A stretch of 32,408 nucleotides of DNA, taken from the IMG/VR virus record IMGVR_UViG_3300030060_004061, positions 1 through 32,408 of that record; one strand, 5' to 3'. How positions within the stretch are numbered: the first letter of the stretch is position 1; every line of letters begins with the position of its first letter. Positions 1 through 7,110 of this stretch are shown piece by piece. A model generated the notes under the pieces. The model searched no databases, was not told the DNA's origin, and saw only the letters and a program-made list of their open reading frames with translations. A program made the position numbers and the translations under genes. This DNA is from a virus.

Positions 1-1
1 G

Positions 2-78
2 AGACAGGCTGAAGCCAACCTCGAAGCGGCGAAAGTTCTGGCTGCTGAAAGAAGAGGCAAAATTCTTGAAGACCCGGC
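2..78. repeat. Left copy of the 77-bp terminal repeat (contig closure overlap)
   Basis: Bases 2-78 are identical to 32332-32408 (offset 32330). Base 1 (g) differs from 32331 (a). The repeat lies inside one continuous reading frame, so it most likely marks a circular assembly closed by a 77-base overlap, not a true physical end. Base 1 would be the third position of a Val codon (GTG versus GTA), a synonymous difference. Confidence 0.9.
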
Positions 79-1216
79 CGGTTATGTGGCCAGCACGTTT
101 CAAGCTGAAAATGACAGAACGCCGACCCCAACCGAACTTGTTGATTTGCAACGCAAAATTGGGGTGCCAGAATTTAACATCGTGCCGTTCACCAGTGCTC
201 AGTTTGACAAACTTAGCGATGAGCTTAAACAACTAGACCCGTTTGAGCAGATGGACGCGTTGCAGAGCTTCTTTGGGCCTCTGGACGCCGCCGGTTTGAG
301 CAACATGGCCATGAGCCAGGCAGTCCGGTCTGGACTTACGCCCGTGCAAATGATAGCTGCGCGCAGCCTGGACCGCGGGGCGGCAACCAGACGGAAGGTG
401 GCCGAATTGCTGGAAGCCGAGAAGCTACACCAAGAAAATAAAGAAGCCCTTGACGCGCTTGTGCCCGAAGCTGACCAAAAAGCTATCCGCCAAAAAGTAG
501 CAGAACTTATGACTGATTACTTTCAGAGCGTTGTTGGTGGTGAGCTTACTTTACGCTCGAGTGGCCAGCGGCTTGGTGGACTTCTCGGTATGCAGGGTGC
601 CGTCTTAAAGTTGGCTGTATATTATGCTAGTCAAGGCGAGTCCACAGACGCGGCCTCCGGAAAAGCAGTGGCGCTAATTACAGACCGCTACGAATTTACC
701 ACAGCTGGCGGGCAATTTACTACTGACCCGCTGCGCATCCCAAAAGAGTTTTTAGAGCGACCTGAGCAGGTGGACTATATGCGGACTATAATGAAAAAGC
801 ATCTGGCCCCAAATGGTTTTCTTGAGTCTGTTGTTGCTCCAATCGAAAAGGAGGACGGCACAGTTTTTTCAGAAGCGGAAATGAAAAAGTATATTGACGA
901 AGTGCGACTTTACGGTGCGTGGGTTAACACTGACGACGACAGCGGGGTGTACCTTGTTGACCAAACGGGCTCCCCAGTAATTATGCTTACTAACAACTTG
1001 TCAGAACAGGGAAATTTCCGTCTTGAGAAATCTTTCGAAGAATTGGCTGACATGGCCACAGAAATATTAAGAATTGAAGAGGAATTTGGAGACACTTCTT
1101 ACATGGATTCCACTCCATTTATCACACTTCAACAGCTCATGGCAGTACAAAGACGTCGCCGGGGGCCCGCCGCTGCATCTGACGCGCCGCGCCCCCAGCC
1201 TCGCCCGAGAGGATAA
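2..1216 (+). CDS. Large coiled-coil internal virion protein, C-terminal part (continues from 31189-32408)
   Basis: This is the 3' part of a gene that starts at 31189 and runs off the right end. With the 77-bp overlap merged the frame stays open, giving a protein of about 785 aa. The visible part is charged and helix-rich, with few hydrophobic stretches and a Pro/Arg-rich C-terminus (residues PQPRPRG). A GTG at 86 could look like a start, but the frame is already open from base 2, so it is internal. It follows T7 gp14-like and GNAT-like virion genes and precedes two very large virion proteins. By position it is the counterpart of a T7 gp15-type ejection protein, although no catalytic motif is visible. 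Family membership is inferred mainly from context. Confidence 0.75.
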   Translation, partial: RQAEANLEAAKVLAAERRGKILEDPAGYVASTFQAENDRTPTPTELVDLQRKIGVPEFNIVPFTSAQFDKLSDELKQLDPFEQMDALQSFFGPLDAAGLSNMAMSQAVRSGLTPVQMIAARSLDRGAATRRKVAELLEAEKLHQENKEALDALVPEADQKAIRQKVAELMTDYFQSVVGGELTLRSSGQRLGGLLGMQGAVLKLAVYYASQGESTDAASGKAVALITDRYEFTTAGGQFTTDPLRIPKEFLERPEQVDYMRTIMKKHLAPNGFLESVVAPIEKEDGTVFSEAEMKKYIDEVRLYGAWVNTDDDSGVYLVDQTGSPVIMLTNNLSEQGNFRLEKSFEELADMATEILRIEEEFGDTSYMDSTPFITLQQLMAVQRRRRGPAAASDAPRPQPRPRG

Positions 1217-1224
1217 CCTTACTG

Positions 1225-2883
1225 ATGGGCGGTTTTTTTATCCCGGCGCAGCCAGACACGCCAGAGCTAAGACAGAATTACTTCGAGGTTACTGATGCAA
1301 CCACTGCGCAGGTTCTGGGGGCGACTCTTGGTCAAACGCTCTATGAAAACCCTTTGGCATCGGCCATGCGGTCCATTGAGTATCTGACTAACAGGGGAAA
1401 AGGGCGCAAGCTTTCCGCTCAAGAATGGGAAGAAAGTGAATTTTTTCGGAAGGGATTAACCATTCCAGATGACGGCATCAATGAGGCGGCCGCATCAATA
1501 TTAGCAGAAAGGCATGACCAACGTGCTGTGCGCAACCTTGTGTTGCAACGCTCCCCAGGAGGATTTGGCCTAGCCGCGAGTCAGTTCGCTGTCGGGCTGG
1601 TTGGCACTGCATTTGACCCTTTGAATGTAGCGGCATCTTTTATACCAGTTGTAGGGCAGGCGCGATTCGCCACGCAAATTGCCAAATATGGCAAGGGCGT
1701 AGCTCGAGCAAGAAAGGGCTTGGTGGAGGGCGCGGTAGGCGCAGCCGCGGTGGAGCCGATTGTGCTGTCTACAGCGGCGCTCGAGCAGAACGAGGATTAC
1801 ACCTACGCTACTGCATTTATGAATATAGCTTTTGGTTCTGTGCTTGGTGGCGGGTTGCACGTGGTTGGCGGCAAGTTTTCAGACGCGCTCGAAAAGGCCA
1901 ACCCAAAAACAGTGCGGGCTTTGCAAGAAAATGCTGTATCCAAGATGGTACAGGGGCAAGAAATTGAACAGAACCTGACAGTCAGACAAGACCCACAAAT
2001 GCGGAGCAACCCAATATTCCGCGATGTAACAGAGGTCCGTCAGGGTCAAGCGGACCTGCCTGCCATGCTACCGAAAAAAGGGAAAGCATACCCAGATGAG
2101 TTGCGGATTGCCTATAGGGAGGATGCCAGGCCACAGAGCATTACCAAGTTTATTAGGTCTATCGGAGGCATCCTGCGAGACGACCCTAACGCTGCTGATG
2201 TGCGCGCGGCTATGGGTGGCAAAGACACCTTGTTAAGGAAGTCGCCAAAGCGTAAAGGGAAACCACTGCCTCCAGAGCAAAAACCTTTAGACAAAGTCCG
2301 CGAAGCAGCCGAAGAGGCTGGCTATCTGCGTGAAGGCTCTGATATTAACGATTTGCTAGCCGCCATCGAGAGTGATGCAAATGGTAATTTTGTGTATCCG
2401 ATTGCAGACGCTGACTTTCCTGCGCGTCTTGAGCAACAGCTTACAATTAAAGACGAGCTAGAAAGATACGACATCGACCCCCGGGGCTACACAGACAAAC
2501 AAGTTGAACAGATTCTTGAAGACTATAGGCGGGTAGACGAAGTCCCTGAGGATATCCCAGCGGGGCTAACCGAAGATGATTTCTTTGCCGCCTTGCAGCG
2601 TGAGCAAGATAATCTTGGCGAGTCTCTTGATGTAAAAGATTTTGAGGCCCGCATGAGCGAAGCCGACGAAGGCGTCAAAGCGTTTGAAAAAGATATGTTA
2701 GTAAGACTGCAAGAAGAAAACGAACGCCTCGAGGATGACATTCGCTACTTTATAGATAGCGAACAGTTGGGCGCAGAAGTGCAAACAGAGATTGAGGCGT
2801 ATAATCGCCTCGGGCAAAAAGCCGACGAAGGCTACAGCGTTGCCTTAAGGGCGGCTCAAAACTGTGTACCAGGAGAGTTGTAA
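1225..2883 (+). CDS. Internal virion (ejection-type) protein, first of two very large ones
   Basis: This 552-aa protein starts 8 bp after the previous stop. Residues about 110-145 and 165-215 are rich in Gly, Ala and Val (for example FAVGLVGTAFDPLNVAASF), suggesting segments able to enter a membrane. The rest is acidic and helical, with strongly charged coiled-coil-like sequence near residues 430-520. Such segments are typical of proteins carried in podovirus heads and ejected into the cell envelope. The stop overlaps the next start (TAATG), which points to translational coupling. The start ATG at 1225 is not preceded by a strong ribosome site, so coupling with the upstream gene is likely. 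No enzyme motif is seen. Function is inferred from composition and position. Confidence 0.7.
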   Translation: MGGFFIPAQPDTPELRQNYFEVTDATTAQVLGATLGQTLYENPLASAMRSIEYLTNRGKGRKLSAQEWEESEFFRKGLTIPDDGINEAAASILAERHDQRAVRNLVLQRSPGGFGLAASQFAVGLVGTAFDPLNVAASFIPVVGQARFATQIAKYGKGVARARKGLVEGAVGAAAVEPIVLSTAALEQNEDYTYATAFMNIAFGSVLGGGLHVVGGKFSDALEKANPKTVRALQENAVSKMVQGQEIEQNLTVRQDPQMRSNPIFRDVTEVRQGQADLPAMLPKKGKAYPDELRIAYREDARPQSITKFIRSIGGILRDDPNAADVRAAMGGKDTLLRKSPKRKGKPLPPEQKPLDKVREAAEEAGYLREGSDINDLLAAIESDANGNFVYPIADADFPARLEQQLTIKDELERYDIDPRGYTDKQVEQILEDYRRVDEVPEDIPAGLTEDDFFAALQREQDNLGESLDVKDFEARMSEADEGVKAFEKDMLVRLQEENERLEDDIRYFIDSEQLGAEVQTEIEAYNRLGQKADEGYSVALRAAQNCVPGEL

Positions 2884-5423
2884 TGTATAAATGCGTGACT
2901 GACATCGTTAGGGCCGCCGCCCAAGAAGGGCACGAAATTACCGAAGAGGAAGCAACCGACATCCTTGACGCCATTGCTGGCGACATTGAGAAGCGCATCG
3001 GCAAAATATATTCTCAATCTCAAGAAGATGAGATTGCTTTGCGTCGAATTAAGTTGCACAAGCAGGCCAAGATTAACGCGGCCCTTCAAAAGCGTAACTT
3101 CCTCATCAACCAGAAGCGCTTAGCTTCCATCCGCCAGCGTGTCTCTGATTATGTGAGCGAGGGGCGTGGTACAGCAGACCAGGCTATCTACGACATTATG
3201 GTGGGCTCTCTAAAAAATTATCGTAGCGGCAGATTAAGTGTAGATTCGCGTAGGCAGGGCATCCTTAACGACGGTGCCGGGCTGCTTCTGGCGGAGCTTG
3301 AAAGTAAAAACCTTGTGGGAGCATTTGAATCTGGGGAGCTGGATGAACTTATTTACAAAGCGATGTTTGATGCGGGCCCGAGCGCAAGCCCGGAAGCGCA
3401 GGAAATTGCAAACGCTATCCACAAAGTGCAAAAGAACTTGCTCGACCGAAAAAACCGCGCTGGGGCAAACATTTTTGAGTTGATAAACTATGTCGTGAGA
3501 CAAATGCACGACCCCAACCGGTTGCGCGATGCTGGGTTTGACAAGTGGTACGACGACATTTTGCCGCTGTTGGACAAGGCAAAGACATTTGACGGTATTA
3601 GCGGTGCGGCAAAAAAGCGGGAGTTTTTGCGAGAAGCCTACAACCACCTCGAGAGCGGCAACTTCCAAAAAACTTCTTCCGTGTTCGGCGAGGATGGCAA
3701 GCCAGACCCACTAACAGCATTCAAGGGGCAGGCCAACCTAGCTAAAAAGCTTAGTGGCTCCAGGGTGCTACATTTCAAAGATGGGGCATCATCTTTCAAA
3801 TATGCGGAACAATACTCCGGCAAGCCCCTTATCACCTCAGTGCTCGATAGCATTGCTAACGACGCTCAGTCAATCGCGCTGATGGAGGAGCTTGGCACTA
3901 ACCCACAAGCAATGCTGACCCGACTGATTGACGAGTACAACATTGAGGGCATGGCTAAAAAACGGCTTGAAAACGGCATGAAGGAGCTAGATGGCACAAC
4001 AAGAGCCGTTGGGGCCCAGCGCACAAGGGCTATGGGCTTAGATGGGGCAGCTATCTCTGCATCTGCAAGGGCAATTCAAAATATGTCCAAACTGGGGTTT
4101 GCTACAATTTCGTCTTTTTCGGACATCGCCTCCAAGGCGACATTGTTACAACGTGAGTCGGGCCGCAGTTTTTTGGAGTCGTATAACATTGCCATCATGG
4201 ATGTGTTTAAAGCGTTCAACGACAAGCAAAAGAAAGAGTTTTCTTATTTGCTGGGCACCGGCACAGATGCGTTTATGGGCAGTATTCATTCAAGGTTTGG
4301 TGCCGATGACCAGTTGCCGGGCCGCTTCTCGAAAGCTCAACAAATATTTTTTAAATTAAACGGGATGGAGTTTTGGAACGGTGCCCAGAAAGACGGCTTG
4401 GCCAGGGTGTTGGCAGCAGACCTGTACCTAAATACTAAGAAATCATTCTCATCTATCCCCGAATCACAAAGGCGGACGATGGCCCTGTATGATATTGGTG
4501 AGCCAGAGTTGCGTATGTTCCGCAAGCTCGACACCAAGGCACCGGACGGCAATAATTATATACTTGCCGCCATGATTAACGACCTCGAAGACGCCGATGT
4601 TGACCAGGCAGCGGCGGCTATGTTTCAGCGCACAGAAGTGACGCCAGAGATGCGGCAAACATATAAGGACGAGCTGCGAACCAAGCTTTCTGCTTACTAT
4701 GCCGACAGTGCTGACGCCGCCGTGCCAACACCAGGCGCGCGCGAACGCAACATCATGAATCAAGGAACCGAGCGCGGGACGCCACTTGGAGAGGCGTTGC
4801 GCATGATTATGCAGTTCAAATCATTTCCAATTACTTTTGTGACAAAAGGTCTGTATCGGCAGTATTACGGAAAACAAGCGCAGGGCAAGTCTGGCGCGCT
4901 CGGGATTGTGCAACTTATCACCGGCATGACAGCTATGGGTTACGTGTCCAACGCCACAAAGGACATTCTAAAAGGCCGCGAACCTCGGGATGTGTTTACA
5001 CGAGAGCGGGCGTTCTCAGGTTTGGCGGAAGCCATGACAGCCGGTGGTGGCCTTGGCATCTACGGTGACTTCCTGTTTGGCGAATACAACCGTTATGGTC
5101 AGTCTCTGACACAGACAATCGCTGGCCCTACGTTTGGCATGGTTGACGACATCGCGGGTGTTTACAGCAGCATGATGAGCGGTGAGTTTTCCAAGGCCGC
5201 CAGCAAATCAGTTAACCAAGCATTTCGGTTGATTCCGGGGCAAAACTTGTTTTGGGCAAAGTTCGGTATTGACTACTTACTGTTGTACGGTTTGTCGGAA
5301 GCTGCCAACCCAGGATACACTGAAAGGCTGGAGCGCAGAGTTGAAAAAGAAACCGGCAGCGAGTTTTTTCTATCGCCCTCAAAACACGGCGGCGGCATCC
5401 CAGGTGCGCTTGGTATGACTTAG
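2883..5423 (+). CDS. Internal virion (ejection-type) protein, second and larger one
   Basis: This 846-aa protein has its start overlapping the preceding stop (TAATG). The N-terminal third is highly charged. The C-terminal half contains a segment typical of large podovirus internal or polyvalent proteins: helical sequence near residues 390-560, then MQFKSFPITFVTKGLYRQYY around residue 640, followed by a Gly/Ala/Met-rich hydrophobic stretch (GIVQLITGMTAMGYVS) near residue 675. The conserved-looking FKSFPI region is familiar to me from phage internal virion proteins of this class. Related phages often encode one protein covering both this gene and the previous one, so the two may work as a split pair. 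No lytic transglycosylase motif is visible. Confidence 0.7.
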   Translation: MYKCVTDIVRAAAQEGHEITEEEATDILDAIAGDIEKRIGKIYSQSQEDEIALRRIKLHKQAKINAALQKRNFLINQKRLASIRQRVSDYVSEGRGTADQAIYDIMVGSLKNYRSGRLSVDSRRQGILNDGAGLLLAELESKNLVGAFESGELDELIYKAMFDAGPSASPEAQEIANAIHKVQKNLLDRKNRAGANIFELINYVVRQMHDPNRLRDAGFDKWYDDILPLLDKAKTFDGISGAAKKREFLREAYNHLESGNFQKTSSVFGEDGKPDPLTAFKGQANLAKKLSGSRVLHFKDGASSFKYAEQYSGKPLITSVLDSIANDAQSIALMEELGTNPQAMLTRLIDEYNIEGMAKKRLENGMKELDGTTRAVGAQRTRAMGLDGAAISASARAIQNMSKLGFATISSFSDIASKATLLQRESGRSFLESYNIAIMDVFKAFNDKQKKEFSYLLGTGTDAFMGSIHSRFGADDQLPGRFSKAQQIFFKLNGMEFWNGAQKDGLARVLAADLYLNTKKSFSSIPESQRRTMALYDIGEPELRMFRKLDTKAPDGNNYILAAMINDLEDADVDQAAAAMFQRTEVTPEMRQTYKDELRTKLSAYYADSADAAVPTPGARERNIMNQGTERGTPLGEALRMIMQFKSFPITFVTKGLYRQYYGKQAQGKSGALGIVQLITGMTAMGYVSNATKDILKGREPRDVFTRERAFSGLAEAMTAGGGLGIYGDFLFGEYNRYGQSLTQTIAGPTFGMVDDIAGVYSSMMSGEFSKAASKSVNQAFRLIPGQNLFWAKFGIDYLLLYGLSEAANPGYTERLERRVEKETGSEFFLSPSKHGGGIPGALGMT

Positions 5424-5444
5424 ATTTTACGGTATAAGATACCG
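5410..5444 (+). promoter_or_regulatory. Candidate sigma70-type promoter and small hairpin before the tail-fibre genes
   Basis: A TTGGTA box (5410-5415) and a TATAAG box (5433-5438) are separated by 17 bp, matching a bacterial sigma70 promoter at four and five of six positions. The -10 lies inside a short inverted repeat CGGTAT-AAG-ATACCG (5430-5444), which could act as an operator or as an RNA hairpin in the leader. The ribosome site GAAGGAG follows, 6 bp before the fibre start. It would allow separate fibre expression, but is unproven. Confidence 0.4.
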
Positions 5445-5456
5445 AAGGAGTGACGC

Positions 5457-7094
5457 ATGACAGTCAGCAGCCAAACAACCAAGGTAAGCTACAGCGGTAA
5501 CGGCAGTACCACTGTCTTTGCTTACACTTTCAAAATCTTTGCGGATGCAGACCTTACGGTTATCGTGCGTACCGACGCGACTGGCGCTGAATCAACCAAG
5601 AGCCTGACGACAGATTACACTGTGTCGGGAGCTGGTAATGCTAGTGGCGGCAACGTCACTATGGGCACGGCTCCTGTTTCTGGCGAAACCCTGCTGATTA
5701 AGCGCAGTCTGAGCCTAACGCAGTCTACCGATTATGTGCCTAATGACCCATTTCCTGCTGCCAGCCATGAAGACGCACTAGACCGGCTGACATTTATTGC
5801 GCAGCAGCAGCAAGAAATCTTCGGCCGCGCTGTTGTTTTGCCGGAGACAGACACGGCCTCCACGGTTCTCCCGGCCACTGCGGCTCGTGCCAATAAATAT
5901 TTGTCGTTTGACGGCAACGGCGATTTTAATGTTACTTCTCAAACCTCAGACGCGGCTGTGGAAGTGGTTGAAGACACCACACCGCAGTTGGGTGGAAATC
6001 TAGATGTTAATACAAAAAATATTGTGTTTGGCGACAGCGGCAGCGCGTCGGATGACCGCCTGACTTTCGGCGCAGGCACAGATGTTTCAGTGTATTGGGA
6101 CGGCACAGACGGCCACATAACTGCTCTAGGCACATTAAACATTGATGGTGCTGATGGTCACGAAATGGCAAAGTTTGTCGATGGTGGTGCCGTAGAGCTT
6201 TATCACAACGACAGTAAAAAATTAGAAACCACATCTAGTGGTGCAACAGTTACTGGAACTTTAGCAGCAACCTTGTCCACTGCTGCACAAGCAAACATTA
6301 CATCTGTTGGAACTCTTACTGGCTTAACACTGAGTGGTAATGTTGCTCTGACAAGTGATGACCCGACCATCACAATGACCGATTCCTCGGGTACAAATGA
6401 TATTGTCACTCTCCAATCTGCCAGCGGTGCGCTTACTATTACGACACGAGATGGTAGTGCTGACGGACAAATCATTTTTAAGAAGAATGATGGCTCTGCA
6501 ACAGATGAAACGATGCGTATCAACGGCAGCGGCCACGTCGGCATCGGCACTGACTCCCCGACACAAGCCCTTCATGTTGATGAGGCTACAAGTAACAATC
6601 AGGCAGCAATCATACACAGTTCACTTTCGTCTTTTCAGGGGCAGGTTCTTAAAGTCACATGTGTAAGGACTACTACGGACTCTAGTTATAACTTGTGCTT
6701 GATGGGCGCAGATAAAATGGCGGTTCGTGACAGCGGGAATGTTGTCAATGCCAACAACAGTTATGGTGCTTTATCTGATAGTCGCATAAAAGAAAACATC
6801 GTTGATGCCTCCTCGCAGTGGAACGACATCAAGGCACTAAAAGTTCGTAAATATAATCTTATAGGCAGCACGCTGACACAAATCGGAGTTGTGGCGCAAG
6901 AGGTGGAAGCTGCTGGGATGTCAGGTTTGGTTGATGAAGCTAAGCTGAGTGAGCCGGACGCGGATGGAAACGACATAGTCCGAAAAAATGTTAAGTACAG
7001 CGTTCTTTATTTAAAGGCAGTCAAGGCGCTGCAAGAGGCTATGGCTCGTATTGAAACTCTTGAAACTAAAGTCGCGGCTTTAGAATCTGAGTAA
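5457..7094 (+). CDS. Tail fibre with T7-type N-terminus and C-terminal S74 self-cleaving chaperone
   Basis: This 545-aa protein begins 6 bp after a GGAG ribosome site. Residues 1-135 form a podovirus fibre N-terminal module of the T7 gp17 type (YSGNGSTTVFAYTFKIF, later FPAASHEDALDRLT), which normally attaches the fibre to the tail. The middle is Thr/Ser/Gly-rich beta-type repeat sequence. The C-terminus has a peptidase S74 intramolecular chaperone: the motif SDSRIKEN starts at Ser440 with Lys445, spacing that matches the Ser-Lys dyad of endosialidase chaperones, and it ends in a heptad coiled coil (MARIETLETKVAALE). The chaperone should assemble the trimer and then cleave itself off before Ser440. 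The receptor-binding region is probably the central part. It shares modules with the next gene. Confidence 0.9.
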   Translation: MTVSSQTTKVSYSGNGSTTVFAYTFKIFADADLTVIVRTDATGAESTKSLTTDYTVSGAGNASGGNVTMGTAPVSGETLLIKRSLSLTQSTDYVPNDPFPAASHEDALDRLTFIAQQQQEIFGRAVVLPETDTASTVLPATAARANKYLSFDGNGDFNVTSQTSDAAVEVVEDTTPQLGGNLDVNTKNIVFGDSGSASDDRLTFGAGTDVSVYWDGTDGHITALGTLNIDGADGHEMAKFVDGGAVELYHNDSKKLETTSSGATVTGTLAATLSTAAQANITSVGTLTGLTLSGNVALTSDDPTITMTDSSGTNDIVTLQSASGALTITTRDGSADGQIIFKKNDGSATDETMRINGSGHVGIGTDSPTQALHVDEATSNNQAAIIHSSLSSFQGQVLKVTCVRTTTDSSYNLCLMGADKMAVRDSGNVVNANNSYGALSDSRIKENIVDASSQWNDIKALKVRKYNLIGSTLTQIGVVAQEVEAAGMSGLVDEAKLSEPDADGNDIVRKNVKYSVLYLKAVKALQEAMARIETLETKVAALESE

Positions 7095-7110
7095 TTGGAG
7101 GCTGTCTGAA

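Noticed and set aside
2-78. True 77-bp direct terminal repeats of a linear genome
   Set aside because: The repeat lies within one virion gene that is continuous only when the ends are merged, and the length suits an assembly overlap.
2860-2900. Sequencing frameshift splitting one giant gene
   Set aside because: The TAATG stop/start overlap is the same coupling used throughout the genome, so two genuine genes are more likely than an error.
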